Numbered from the stretch's first letter, positions 1 to 8,641 are shown. The stretch is DNA of 64,000 bases from ECT2AJA-110-A sp035399845 (GCA_035399845.1 DAOPJV010000026.1:1-64000); one strand, 5' to 3'. Translations and numbers: made by a program. Notes: generated from the letters alone by a model not told the origin.

Positions 1-2767
1 GCGCCGACGTCTGACCGCGTGGAACGACGACCGTGTTCATGCGCCGCGCCAGATCATTCGCCAGCCCGCGAACGTATCCACAGAAGTCGATGTCCGAGAG
101 CTGGCAATACGGATTGAACACCAACAGACCGCCGTGATCACTCACCGCCAACAAACATCGCGCAACGATTCGCCCCTTGTCGTCACGCCCGTAGAGTACT
201 TTCTTGTTCACATCCGCCGCATTCGCAAACACGGAGAAATAACTGAATCGCCCCGGAGTCAGGCAGGTCCCGAACAGCGCCCCCATCTGGAAGATCTCCA
301 GCGGATCCTCCTCGAAGTTCATCGTCAGCCGCGTCCTGTCGTCGGCGCGCCATTCCCACGGCGACCGCGTTTCCAGCCACGGCGCCATGTCAATGTTCCG
401 TCGCTCCATCCGCCGGAGAAACGCCCGGTTTGCCGGATGATCGCGCATGTCCCACGGCGCGGGGCCGCAACGCCGACGATACAACTCCAGCGCGAGCGCC
501 TTATTCTCATTCAGCGACAGCGCCGCAACGAGCCCTTCAAGATCGCGCGGCGATAGAATCGCCGATACGTCTCCGACTTCACCCCACATCGCCTTCAGCG
601 CGGCCGCGACGCCGGCTCTCAGTTCCCGCCGCCATCCGTCCATCACAATGTCGCGAATCGCGCGCTGGATCCGTTCCAGGCTCTTTCGCTCCTGCGAACG
701 ATCCGCGACATACCCGTCGCGTTCGCTCGCCCGCAAACGATCCAGACGCACGCGCAGCGCCGCGGGCGCCGTCGCGTCCAATATCCGCGCCTCAAGCGCC
801 ACGATCTCCCGCGCGATCCTCGCCTGATCCGGGAACACGCGATCCAGGAGCCGTCGCGCCTTGCCCTCCGCGTCGCCTTCCAGCGCGTTCAACAGCGCCA
901 ACGGCGCATGCAACGCCGGCGGATAGCGTTTCGCCCAGTCGGGAACGACATTTCGATCGGGCCGAAGCGTCGGTCCCACCACGCGCCCCAGCGACGCCAG
1001 CGCGCCTGAGAGGCGCCGCAGCTCGTCCACTCGCTTCAGTTGACCGTCGATGATGGCGTCGCGGACCAGCGTCGGCCAGCCCGCCCGTTCGACGACGTCA
1101 CAGAACCGGATGAACGCCGTGGCCGTTGACGGTATGTGATCCTGCTGGGCGTTGAACAATGCGAACAGCGACGCGAACCCGTCGGCGTCATCGGACAACC
1201 GCGCAGCGTAGGCGCAGTAGATGTCGTCGAAATAAGCCGGCGCCGGATCCAGCCGACGGAGCGCGAGATATCGATCACGCGCTTCTTCCGCGGACGAGGA
1301 GACTTCCGCAAGCGTCACGACGCCACTCACTGTCCGATCCGATGGCCACGCGCCCGAGGCCCGAATGATCAGGCCCATGGCGTCAAACACGCGGCGCCAG
1401 AGTCGAGGCGCGGGCTTCTCCTCGATGATCTGCATATCCGGCATCGTCCACCGGCCTCGTGGCTCTCCGCCGTTCTTCTCGTAGACCTCCCGCCACGGCG
1501 TCAGCCAGAGATCAGTATCGTCCGCGTTCCGCAGGTATCGCCGGAACTCGCGGAGATACGGCGTGATGGCGCCGCCGAACTCCCCTTCCGAGCGAAGCCA
1601 ATACTGCAGAAACTGGGAACGCAGCGCGTTTCTCTCCGGATCGCGCGGCAGGAGATCCAGACAGGCGACGGCCACCTGCTGAAACGGCGCTCGAACGCCC
1701 AGCGACGCGTACTGAACGTTCTCGACGAGCGTCTCGACGGACAAATCGCCGGGCCGAATCGATTCCAGCGTTTCGATCGCCTGACGCGCTTCGCCGAACT
1801 CCCGTTTGCTGATCTGACGACCGCTGTTCCGCTGCATCACGCGAAGCCGCTCAATCAGCGCCCCCGCCGCCGTCCAGTATCGCTCCCACGCATGGAATGC
1901 AATCGGCGCCATAACCCGTTCAAACAGCGCCATCGCCCGTCGCCGCGCGCCACGTTCCTGCAGAAAGAGCCATCCGGCATACGACAGGAGCGTTTCGACA
2001 TTGTTCGCCGTCGGTAGCGCCGGCAGCGCTTTGACGTCACCCAGCTTCTTCAGCGAGGCGTAAGCCGATCGAATCTGTTCGACAAACTGTCGATCCCGCG
2101 TCGTTGAACAGGTGAAGCACCGCGGATCCGCGAGCGCCGCCATCAGCGGCCGCAGCGATTTCTCGGAGTCCCGCCGGACAAGTTCACACAGCGTCAGGGC
2201 CTCATTCAGCCGCGTCGTCGATCCGGATTCAGCCAACAGCCGATCGAGGAACGCCGAGTTGTCCTGCGCCCAGAGAATCGCCCGACGAAAGTCGCCGGGG
2301 TTCAGGTAATAAAGCCACGACAGCGCGTCCACGAGGCGACGCAGTCGCGGCCACGCTTCGATGAGTGACTTTGCGGCCGTAACCGAGGCCCGACTGAATC
2401 GATGCTCCCTGTCCAGCAGCGACGCCGGCGTCGGCCCGCCGTCGTGAATCGCCCCCTTGAGCCACTCGAACAGGTTCCGCGTCCCGCATTCCCACCAGGC
2501 GACGTCGTCCACCACCCGCGGCAGCGCCCTCGGGAAACGATGGAGCAGCTTGCTTCGCGTCAGCGACGCCCGATGAAGTGTCGCGCGATCAATCTCAATC
2601 GACTCGATCGCCCTGTCGCCGTCGCGCGAGACCGCCAGCCAGCAAACGCGAACTCCCCTGCGTCGGATCGGTATCCCCGGCAGCCAGCCCATGTCCGCCT
2701 TAAGGAACATCCGCGCACGCGCCTGTGTCGCCCTCTGAAGTCGCTGACGTTTCTCAACAGGCTGCAT
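1..2767 (-). CDS. Large conserved-looking protein of unknown function, 3' end outside window
   Basis: I translated the minus strand from ATG at 2767 and found one uninterrupted frame of about 922 codons to base 1, so the C-terminus lies beyond the window. An in-frame TGA lies a few codons upstream of the ATG and supports this start. The protein starts MQPVEKRQRLQRATQ, has no signal peptide or clear membrane span, and appears largely alpha-helical with many Leu/Ala/Arg. Near the visible C-terminal end is a more conserved-looking block with the residues MGALFGTC, then NKKVLYGRDDKGRIVAR and a run of short beta-like segments. I do not recognise the family. All plus-strand frames across this interval look like antisense shadows. 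The frame is secure; the function is unknown. Confidence 0.8.
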   Translation of the reverse strand, partial: MQPVEKRQRLQRATQARARMFLKADMGWLPGIPIRRRGVRVCWLAVSRDGDRAIESIEIDRATLHRASLTRSKLLHRFPRALPRVVDDVAWWECGTRNLFEWLKGAIHDGGPTPASLLDREHRFSRASVTAAKSLIEAWPRLRRLVDALSWLYYLNPGDFRRAILWAQDNSAFLDRLLAESGSTTRLNEALTLCELVRRDSEKSLRPLMAALADPRCFTCSTTRDRQFVEQIRSAYASLKKLGDVKALPALPTANNVETLLSYAGWLFLQERGARRRAMALFERVMAPIAFHAWERYWTAAGALIERLRVMQRNSGRQISKREFGEARQAIETLESIRPGDLSVETLVENVQYASLGVRAPFQQVAVACLDLLPRDPERNALRSQFLQYWLRSEGEFGGAITPYLREFRRYLRNADDTDLWLTPWREVYEKNGGEPRGRWTMPDMQIIEEKPAPRLWRRVFDAMGLIIRASGAWPSDRTVSGVVTLAEVSSSAEEARDRYLALRRLDPAPAYFDDIYCAYAARLSDDADGFASLFALFNAQQDHIPSTATAFIRFCDVVERAGWPTLVRDAIIDGQLKRVDELRRLSGALASLGRVVGPTLRPDRNVVPDWAKRYPPALHAPLALLNALEGDAEGKARRLLDRVFPDQARIAREIVALEARILDATAPAALRVRLDRLRASERDGYVADRSQERKSLERIQRAIRDIVMDGWRRELRAGVAAALKAMWGEVGDVSAILSPRDLEGLVAALSLNENKALALELYRRRCGPAPWDMRDHPANRAFLRRMERRNIDMAPWLETRSPWEWRADDRTRLTMNFEEDPLEIFQMGALFGTCLTPGRFSYFSVFANAADVNKKVLYGRDDKGRIVARCLLAVSDHGGLLVFNPYCQLSDIDFCGYVRGLANDLARRMNTVVVPRGQTSA

Positions 2768-2825
2768 GCGTCCGACCCGAATCGATCACAATCGTCTGCA
2801 CCGCAATTCTCTCACCTCAATACGA

Positions 2826-2856
2826 CCGCCGCCAGGCGCCACAATCACGAGACCAC
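2826..2856. repeat. Dispersed 31-bp repeat, copy 1
   Basis: A 31-bp segment (starts ccgccgccaggcgccac) is identical to 4707-4737. Similarity continues imperfectly for about 30 bp more, including a shared accgaactgcg block at 2871 and 4741. Both copies sit in non-coding DNA flanking the DUF4241 region. Confidence 0.7.
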
Positions 2857-2940
2857 CCGACCGCCGCGCGACCGAACTGCGCCCGCAAGGAAGCAAGCCA
2901 GCGTAGTCAACCACGCCGCGCCCCTCAATCTCTCCGTTGG

Positions 2941-3063
2941 CGCTCCCCGCATCCGCTGGTGCGAGATTCCCATCTCGTACCCGCTCCCCGCATCCGCTGG
3001 TACGAGATTCCCTTCTCGAACCCGCTCCCCGCATCCGCTGGTACGAGATTCCCTTCTCGTACC
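2941..3063. repeat. Three tandem 41-bp repeats with internal hairpins
   Basis: The unit begins cgctccccgcatccgctgg and starts at 2941, 2982 and 3023, with a partial fourth start at 3064. Spacing is exactly 41 bp and copies differ at only a few positions. Each unit contains the arms CGAGA and TCTCG around a 6-nt spacer, so each can form a short hairpin. Immediately after the array is a 7-bp stem GCGGGAA/TTCCCGC (3072-3078 and 3083-3089). The unit is not a CRISPR repeat because there are no unique spacers. Confidence 0.85.
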
Positions 3064-3541
3064 CGCTCCCCGCGGGAATCCGTTCCCGCCCCCCCGGCAA
3101 ATGGACAATTGCCTCAGTGACCTTCAGCCATCGTCGGCGCCATGGGCGCTCTGTGATCACAAACCACCAATGCAATACGCCTGACCTCAGGCGTGACGCT
3201 CGCCATCGCCAAATCGGAAAAGACGACGCCATGATCAGCATCCAGGACGGCACAACGACGTCGATCAGATGACCGTGGCCCGGCGCGCGGATCCCGGGCG
3301 CCAAACCCGGTCGAATAGGCGCGGAAGCCAGATGACGTGCATTCACAATCACCGTCCGGCATCTCGACGCGGGTGAGTTCCGAGCTTCCCTCGTGAAGCT
3401 GAAACCAGAGACCGCCGACGGCCCACTCCACGCGGCAACATCTGAGCATCCATCCCAGGCAAAAGAACGAAGTCAACAGAATTGAAACGGATGTGGCCTT
3501 CATCAAAATTCCCGTTGACTGCGAAACTCCCTGTCTTGTCC

Positions 3542-4381
3542 CTACGGCGCTTCCTCCTCCGCAGCCTCATCCTCCGGCGCTCCGGTGCTCCGTGACGCGT
3601 TTCCCCCTCTCTGCGCCGCCTGATGCAGATCCGGGTTATACAGAACCAGCGCGACAGGTCGCCCCTCCGCGTCCAGCCCCCATTGCGCGTCAACCTCCAC
3701 ATTGCTCAACGCAGTCAGAAGAATGACGTTCGCCCCCGTTTTCGGATCCTGCACAACGCTCTTCGTCTCCTCTCGAATCATCGGCCACGCGTCATAGTTC
3801 GACTGCGCGCTGAATGCGCCCGCATCAACCACGATCACACCGCTGTCGATGCCGAACGATCCCCTGGGCGCGAGCCCCGATATCGGCGATCCGCCGTCAC
3901 CGAAGGAATCCGCGATCACCCACTGCGACGGGGCGCCATCACTTCGAAAGACGATCATCGCGGCGCTCGACATTCGATCCGAAAACTCGTAAACCGGGTA
4001 TGTCCCCGGATCGACGGTCCTTCGCAATGGCGCGTTTTCATCCACGAAGTTGATGTCCGTCACCAACACACGGCCCGTCGGCAGGACAAGCTCGCCTGTC
4101 TTAACGATCTCAGGTCCTGCCGCTGGCGCCCGCTTCCACGCGATCCACCGGCGCCACAACGCTGACGCAATCGACGCCTTCGGCGCCGGTATCGTCACAA
4201 CGGGTTCGTTGGGAACGACAATTGGCCCAACTGGAATCGGTCCCTGCATTTGCGAGACGGCCGATTGTGTCCAGCTCTTCAGCATTCGCGGAACCACAAC
4301 CGCACACGTCAGGGCGCCGCAAAACAAGCCACCCGCAACGACCGCCGCAATGATCATTAGCCTGCGATCCTTCGAATCCAT
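3542..4381 (-). CDS. Membrane-anchored DUF4241-like protein
   Basis: ATG 4381 is preferred over ATG 4402 because AGGAG lies seven bases upstream of it. The product is about 279 residues. Residues about 5-30 form one hydrophobic helix (IIAAVVAGGLFCGALTCAVVV), so the rest is probably exported or periplasmic. The middle carries features I associate with DUF4241: LPTGRVLVTDI, then a PGTYPVYEF strand, a W-x-x-A segment (QWVIADSF) and the GIDSGVIVVDAG block. The tail is acidic (EDEAAEEEAP). DUF4241 has no firmly known biochemical role. The gene probably shares a transcript with the frameshifted gene just downstream. Confidence 0.65.
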   Translation of the reverse strand: MDSKDRRLMIIAAVVAGGLFCGALTCAVVVPRMLKSWTQSAVSQMQGPIPVGPIVVPNEPVVTIPAPKASIASALWRRWIAWKRAPAAGPEIVKTGELVLPTGRVLVTDINFVDENAPLRRTVDPGTYPVYEFSDRMSSAAMIVFRSDGAPSQWVIADSFGDGGSPISGLAPRGSFGIDSGVIVVDAGAFSAQSNYDAWPMIREETKSVVQDPKTGANVILLTALSNVEVDAQWGLDAEGRPVALVLYNPDLHQAAQRGGNASRSTGAPEDEAAEEEAP

Positions 4382-4706
4382 CGCCCCGTCTCCTGATTCC
4401 ATCGCCAGGGAGCTATGCCGCAGCCTCTCGTTGGGCCGCCGCTTTAAAAGGCGCCTGCCGACCGATTGATCCGCCCGTACTTCCGCGCCAATGAGGAACC
4501 GAGCGAATCGTCTGCGCTACTCGAAATCAACAAACTATGTATGCGCGTTGTTCCGATTGCGGGTATTCACGTGTCGCCCCGGAATCCCCTCCCCGCCAGC
4601 GCGCTGAGACCGCGATCAATCCCAGAATGCCGAGAGTCGGAGGACATGCGCGCGTGTGTATCAACAAGACTCAACAAGTCGAGGCGACTCAGGGGCGTCA
4701 ATCCAT

Positions 4707-4737
4707 CCGCCGCCAGGCGCCACAATCACGAGACCAC
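4707..4737. repeat. Dispersed 31-bp repeat, copy 2
   Basis: Identical over 31 bp to 2826-2856 and in the same orientation. The downstream flank shares the accgaactgcg block with the first copy but lacks about 10 bp, so one copy has a small indel. Confidence 0.7.
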
Positions 4738-4992
4738 GCGACCGAACTGCGCGCGCATCGAAGCACGCAAACGCAGCCCCACAGGACACGACACGACAAC
4801 CGCCCGATCGCCTTGAAGTCACTGCGACAGGGAATACACATCGAATTCAGATTACTGATCTCGAATCCCGAATCCCAGATCTCGAATATCAAGTATCAGA
4901 TTTCAAATCCAGATCCTCAACTTCCGCCGCGCGCACCAAACACACCGCCACCGCGCCGCAGATTATGAAAGGACGAATAGCGATCCGACCCA

Positions 4993-5018
4993 ACGGAAGC
5001 GGATGGGAATCGAACCCA
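4993..5018. repeat. attL, 26-bp direct repeat (distal copy)
   Basis: Identical over 26 bp to 9535-9560, the 3' end of tRNA-Sec. It is the only tRNA-like piece here, with no matching 5' half, as expected for the displaced end after integration. Confidence 0.85.
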
Positions 5019-5136
5019 ACCGCAACCGCACCAGATGCCAAAAAATGCGGCAAAATATTGAATTATTATCCCTAACTATATCAACGTCCGCCCCTGCGGC
5101 CCGACGCCGCCAGCACTAAACAGCCGTCACCAGTTA

Positions 5137-5961
5137 TTAGGATTTATTTTTTGAACCCGCATTTTCGCCGTTTTTCGCCGCCTGCTCCAGAAGATACCGC
5201 AACGATGCGACCCTGAGTTTGGGTCGGATTCGGTTGATCTCACTGACGATGATGTCCAGAAATTTGATGTCATCACTGTCGAATAGCCCCGTGACTCGCC
5301 GCATGCCATGCTCTGTCAAGTGGGGTTTGTTTCTCCGCTCATTGAAAATCACGGTCGCCCGCAGCTTTCCCTTATCGATTTCACGCTGATCCTTCTTGTA
5401 TTTGTCGTAGATCGAGAATGCCACTCGCTTCGCCTTGGACGACCATTTCACGCTATCAGGTCTGTCCCACCGATGGGGACGATGCGTCATCTTCGCCGTC
5501 GGCAACCCCTTCATGATTCGAGAGACCTCCGTCGCCTGCTCGAACGTCAAATCTGCCGTAATATCTACACGACTGACGCACCACTCGTCCCAATCAGGTG
5601 ATCGAAACTCGGAGTCGGTCAACTCCAACTCGATGTCAGCATCGAGCTGTTTCCGAATCGACGCCAGAGCCGCCCACGGATCGTAGTTCATGCTGCTGTT
5701 GTTGGGACCGATGACTCTCGGCAACGACACCTCAACATCGATCCACTGCCGCCAATGACGCCACCGCATCCCGGTAGATTCGTGATGCTTGAGCCAGCAT
5801 TTCCAGTCGCTTCGATACTTCCAGCCCTTCTTCTTGAGCCGAGACCGTTGCAGCCACGACTGCTCCCAGGCAAAGAAGCCGATACGGATAGTATCGACGC
5901 CAACCTCGATGTGGCAGTTGAGATCAGGACGAGTCGCATGCGTATGCTCGTAGCTGAACAT
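5137..5961 (-). CDS. Putative replication initiator (phage gene II / Rep_trans-like)
   Basis: The 274-residue product starts MFSYEHTHATRPDLN. The pattern suggests a replication-initiation protein of ssDNA phages or rolling-circle plasmids: an early DTIRIGFF strand, a central VSRVDITADLTF strand (the R-x-D pattern common in these families), a SIYDKYKK segment and an LRATVIFNERR segment that resembles the K-x-E/R-x-E core of gene II and Rep_trans proteins. I cannot place the catalytic tyrosine with certainty. The C-terminus is basic and rich in Asn and Lys. It is transcribed away from the serine recombinase, with a repeat-rich 193-bp gap between them that could be the origin. An alternative is an element-specific DNA-binding protein with no replication role. 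Confidence 0.5.
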   Translation of the reverse strand: MFSYEHTHATRPDLNCHIEVGVDTIRIGFFAWEQSWLQRSRLKKKGWKYRSDWKCWLKHHESTGMRWRHWRQWIDVEVSLPRVIGPNNSSMNYDPWAALASIRKQLDADIELELTDSEFRSPDWDEWCVSRVDITADLTFEQATEVSRIMKGLPTAKMTHRPHRWDRPDSVKWSSKAKRVAFSIYDKYKKDQREIDKGKLRATVIFNERRNKPHLTEHGMRRVTGLFDSDDIKFLDIIVSEINRIRPKLRVASLRYLLEQAAKNGENAGSKNKS

Positions 5962-6083
5962 GTCAGAATTCCGCCGTCAGGGATGTCCAAAAAAGCCGGT
6001 CAGAAAATCCGCCGTAAGTCCTTTCTGCACCGTCGACATTCTGACCGATTTCGGCAACCCAATAAAGTTTACTTTTTTGGACA
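5962..6083. promoter_or_regulatory. Nested inverted and direct repeats between rep-like and recombinase genes
   Basis: Outer arms TGTCCAAAAAAG (5984-5995) and CTTTTTTGGACA (6072-6083) are a perfect 12-bp inverted repeat. Inner arms GGTCAGAA (5998-6005) and TTCTGACC (6039-6046) are a perfect 8-bp inverted repeat. A direct repeat GTCAGAA-(N)-TCCGCCGT occurs at 5962-5977 and 5999-6015. The arrangement lies exactly between two divergent genes, so it may be a double-strand or single-strand origin, recombinase sub-sites, or an operator. Confidence 0.6.
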
Positions 6084-6154
6084 GAACCCGCTTGCGCGCC
6101 AACCCACGACGCCGTAGTCTTCATGTTACGCCGATGACAATGGAGACCTGAACG

Positions 6155-6727
6155 ATGCCAACGACCGCCGTCTACATGAGATGCTCGTCAACGTCCCAGA
6201 CGACAGACAGCCAGAAATTCGAGTTGGATCAGTATCTCGCAAACCAGGTCATCTGCGGCCCCGTGGAATGGTATGAAGATGCAGCCGTATCCGGCAGGAC
6301 TCTCGACCGTCCCGCCCTCGGTCGTCTTCAGCGCCAGATTGTCGACGGAAAAGTCGATACGGTCGTCTTGTGGAGACTCGACCGACTCTCTCGCTCCATC
6401 GTTGATGGCATCAAGCTGCTCGCTGATTGGACGGAGAGAAACGTCAGGATCGTCGTGGTCACGCAGAAGATCGACCTGTCCGGCCCGCTCGGTCGGATGG
6501 TCGCCAGCCTGCTCTTGGGGGTCGCTGAGATCGAAAAGGAAGGGATGCGTGAACGGCAGGCAGCAGGCATCGCCGCCGCCCGGACCAGGGGAGTGAGATT
6601 CGGACGCCCATCGAAGGTCGATTCGTCGTTGATCCGCCGTCTGCGATCCGAAGGTGAATCGGTCAAGACAATTGCAAGTAGGTTACGGCTCGCTCGACAG
6701 TCGGTTTACAACGCACTCGCCAGTTGA
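6155..6727 (+). CDS. Small serine recombinase (resolvase/invertase family)
   Basis: The 190-residue protein has the resolvase architecture. The N-terminal catalytic domain opens with VYMRCSSTSQ, which holds the nucleophilic serine and the first catalytic arginine. LWRLDRLSRS near residues 70-80 supplies the paired catalytic arginines, and the GRMVASLLLGVAEIEKE segment is the long E helix. After GVRFGRPSKVD comes a helix-turn-helix (SLIRRLRSEGESVKTIASRL) typical of the family's C-terminal DNA-binding domain. Length matches Tn3-type resolvases and DNA invertases. GGAG about ten bases before ATG 6155 supports the start. In this element it could resolve multimers, invert a segment or control copy form. 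A likely terminator follows at 6866-6900. Confidence 0.9.
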   Translation: MPTTAVYMRCSSTSQTTDSQKFELDQYLANQVICGPVEWYEDAAVSGRTLDRPALGRLQRQIVDGKVDTVVLWRLDRLSRSIVDGIKLLADWTERNVRIVVVTQKIDLSGPLGRMVASLLLGVAEIEKEGMRERQAAGIAAARTRGVRFGRPSKVDSSLIRRLRSEGESVKTIASRLRLARQSVYNALAS

Positions 6728-7128
6728 CAACACAGATTTCTGAGCAAACGTTGGCACAGAACCCTACGATGTCCCCAAAACCCGCCAAAACCGTATGTCC
6801 TTCGATGCAGGGTCACGATTTCCTTACGAAAACGAAATCGATTTTGCACCCACATAGCAATTCAGGGGTGGGGTAGAAATCGTAACCCTCCCTTTTTTTT
6901 CCGTGGGTTATTCCCTTGCGACTTGTCAGCTATGTTTCCTTGACGCTGATCCTACAAGGTCGTCGTGCCGAATCACGACGCTCCAATGCATCTCGGAACC
7001 CGCCAGAAGAGCAGTTGAAAGACCATTCACAATCGCTATACGATCCGAAGGACGAGAACAACCAACCGATCCCTCGGCCCGAAGCAACCCCTTATCTCAG
7101 GGAGATGCCCCCGATATGATACCGAAGT
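6728..7128. other. AT-richer intergenic stretch without a clear gene
   Basis: About 400 bp between the serine recombinase and the DUF2262 gene. Apart from the terminator-like hairpin at 6866-6900 I see no supported feature; the small open frames from about 6903 look random. The DUF2262 promoter should lie in the right-hand part. Confidence 0.5.
6866..6900 (+). terminator. Likely Rho-independent terminator
   Basis: A GC-rich stem (6866-6874 with 6884-6892, two mismatches) with a 9-nt loop is followed directly by eight T residues (6893-6900). It lies 139 bp after the serine recombinase stop. Confidence 0.5.
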
Positions 7129-8037
7129 ATGAAGAAACTTGCCGCTATCGCCTTCATCACGATTTCGGCAGCTGTTGCCGTGGGATATGTCATGACGATG
7201 AAAGACGAACCAGACATTTTCGCCGAGTTGGACCTGAAAAGAGACCGCCTTTTGGAACAGCTCGCCGCTTCACCGGTCGTCACCGTTATCGGCATCGTTG
7301 ACGCGACAGGCTCCGGTGGTGGTCGTGGACGCGGAGACGATCTTTGGACGCTAAGTTTCGCATTCGCTGCATGGCATCTCGAAGATTCCGAAGTGAGAAC
7401 CGACAGGTTGAGTATTCAACGCCAGGTCTCCGATGACGAACTGAAGCAGCACATGGACCGGATCAAGCCATACAAGATTCTGCGAGCACGAATACATCTT
7501 GCTGAAGCAACGGAGAGCGGCAAAGCTCACGGATTGCTGATCGACAACGCTGACATCTTGGAGTCCGATGAATCACTGAATGAGTGGGTAATTCGCCTGC
7601 AAGAGCCCGTCACCCTTGAGGACGAACTGTTTGGCAAATTGACGCTCAATAAGCGCGTGAATTGGTATGAAGCAGAAGCAATGTGGAACGGACTACACGT
7701 CAAAATTCAACTCTCGGTAAACGAACAGGACGACGCAGGAGAATCGCTGAAAACGGCTCACGCATTGTGGCAATCGCAAGATGAATGGGACCAACGCATA
7801 CACGATTTTGCCGTCCAGAAGTTACTTCCACTCAAGAATGACACGTGGCTCGATGACGATGAATTGGAAGTTACCGCAGACCAATTCAAAGATCGGATGA
7901 CACTTGAGGCAGTTACGGTCTACTCGGACGGTTCGTTCGCATTTTGGCACAACGACGGAGACCTGTTCTTCGGTCACGCAATAATGATCAAAGGGACACT
8001 CTCGGATGGCCCGACCGACGCCGACATACCTGGCTGA
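7129..8037 (+). CDS. Membrane-anchored DUF2262 protein, element cargo
   Basis: The 302-residue protein begins MKKLAAIAFITISAAVAVGYVM, a signal peptide or N-terminal anchor. The second half matches my recollection of DUF2262: LEDELFGKLTLNKRVNWYEAE near residues 160-180, then a VKIQLSVNEQ strand, a helix around WDQRIHDFAVQKLL, the segment NDTWLDDDE, and a closing DLFFGHAIMIKG strand. The first half (about 30-150) has no domain I can name but contains a small Gly-rich loop (GSGGGRGRG). DUF2262 has no firmly established role. The gene sits between the two recombinase genes of the element, with codon use AT-richer than the chromosome, so it is most likely cargo. Confidence 0.75.
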   Translation: MKKLAAIAFITISAAVAVGYVMTMKDEPDIFAELDLKRDRLLEQLAASPVVTVIGIVDATGSGGGRGRGDDLWTLSFAFAAWHLEDSEVRTDRLSIQRQVSDDELKQHMDRIKPYKILRARIHLAEATESGKAHGLLIDNADILESDESLNEWVIRLQEPVTLEDELFGKLTLNKRVNWYEAEAMWNGLHVKIQLSVNEQDDAGESLKTAHALWQSQDEWDQRIHDFAVQKLLPLKNDTWLDDDELEVTADQFKDRMTLEAVTVYSDGSFAFWHNDGDLFFGHAIMIKGTLSDGPTDADIPG

Positions 8038-8077
8038 GTTATCCCAGAGTCATGACGAATTACGATCCGCCAACTAA

Positions 8078-8641
8078 TCAACGACCAAAATAAAACCGCT
8101 CAACCGCCTGACAAGCCAACTCGACGATCCGTGGATGCCGCCTGATGTAGTTGTCGTCCACCCCCTTCGCAACGTGACCCGCAAGGATATGATATTGCTG
8201 TGACGGCACGACCGGAGACTTCGATCCTGCTGCGACCGTCAGCGCCGAGTCACGCAGGTTTGCGAACGTCAGCTTTCGACCGATCTTCGCCTTCCGGCAA
8301 AGCTCGATCCAGTTTCGCCTGATCGTATCGTTATGCACAGGTCGCCCGAACGTCGATACAAAGACGTGATCGTGAGTCTTCTGAATTTTCTTCAACGCCA
8401 TGATCGTCCGCTTCCAAAGCACAGCCACTCTCGGCACCGCCCCTTTCGCACGACCGACCGCCTTCGTCCGGTTGAATCGGATCGTCCCCTTCTTGAAATC
8501 GATCATCGACCATTGGAGTCGGCTGCAATCCACCGGATAATAGGCGCAATTCAGGGCAACGAGCAGCAACGCCTTCTGCCAGTCATTCGCATGCTTCAGG
8601 ATGGCCCGAAATTCGTCCCGACTGATGTCGATGGGCTCAGG
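8078..8641 (-). CDS. Tyrosine integrase, catalytic C-terminal part (+1 frame)
   Basis: This frame continues the integrase after a +1 shift at 8642-8637 and encodes about 187 residues. It begins PEPIDISRDEFRAILKHA and carries the recombinase core: the strand region LNCAYYPVDCSRLQW (where most relatives have the first catalytic arginine, here apparently absent, as I recall for some planctomycete integrases), a lysine-containing beta-hairpin (TKAVGRAKG), the box-II region TFANLRDSAL with its arginine, then AGHVAKGVDDNYIRR with the histidine and probable nucleophilic tyrosine. An in-frame stop lies not far upstream of the junction, and no good ribosome-binding site precedes TTG 8569, so independent translation is unlikely. 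Confidence 0.75.
   Translation of the reverse strand, partial: PEPIDISRDEFRAILKHANDWQKALLLVALNCAYYPVDCSRLQWSMIDFKKGTIRFNRTKAVGRAKGAVPRVAVLWKRTIMALKKIQKTHDHVFVSTFGRPVHNDTIRRNWIELCRKAKIGRKLTFANLRDSALTVAAGSKSPVVPSQQYHILAGHVAKGVDDNYIRRHPRIVELACQAVERFYFGR

Larger units (their letters stand above)
2786..3506 (-). pseudogene. Apparently frameshifted small membrane protein
   Basis: The minus-strand frame from ATG 3506 gives a credible N-terminus (MMKATSVSILLTSFFCLGWM) with one hydrophobic segment, followed by GGLWFQLHEG, and stays sensible to about 3290. At that point the coherent signal moves to the neighbouring frame, which reads HLIDVVVPSWMLIMASSFPIW. Together they look like a two-helix membrane protein of the type common in planctomycetes, in which a VVP-W aromatic/hydrophobic block precedes the C-terminus. 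The second frame then runs through the 41-bp tandem repeats to a stop at 2786, so the C-terminus is probably degenerate. It lies 35 bp downstream of the DUF4241 gene on the same strand. A sequencing error cannot be excluded. Confidence 0.4.
4382..5136. other. Non-coding stretch holding a dispersed repeat and the left attachment site
   Basis: I see no convincing gene here; the short open frames overlap each other and have no homology I recognise. It contains the second 31-bp dispersed repeat (4707-4737), a low-complexity run of short CGAAT/CAGAT-type repeats around 4845-4920, and the 26-bp att copy at 4993-5018. Base composition becomes visibly more AT-rich from about 5035. Confidence 0.6.

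Noticed and set aside
134..2017. Several plus-strand open frames at the left edge
   Set aside because: They are Arg/Pro/Ala-rich, overlap one another in different frames and are antisense to the single long minus-strand frame that runs without a stop to base 1.
2941..3063. CRISPR array
   Set aside because: The 41-bp units are directly tandem without unique spacers, only three copies exist, and no cas genes are nearby.
8637..8639. In-frame TGA of the integrase as a selenocysteine codon
   Set aside because: Reading through TGA in the same frame does not give the catalytic domain; the coherent continuation is in the +1 frame.
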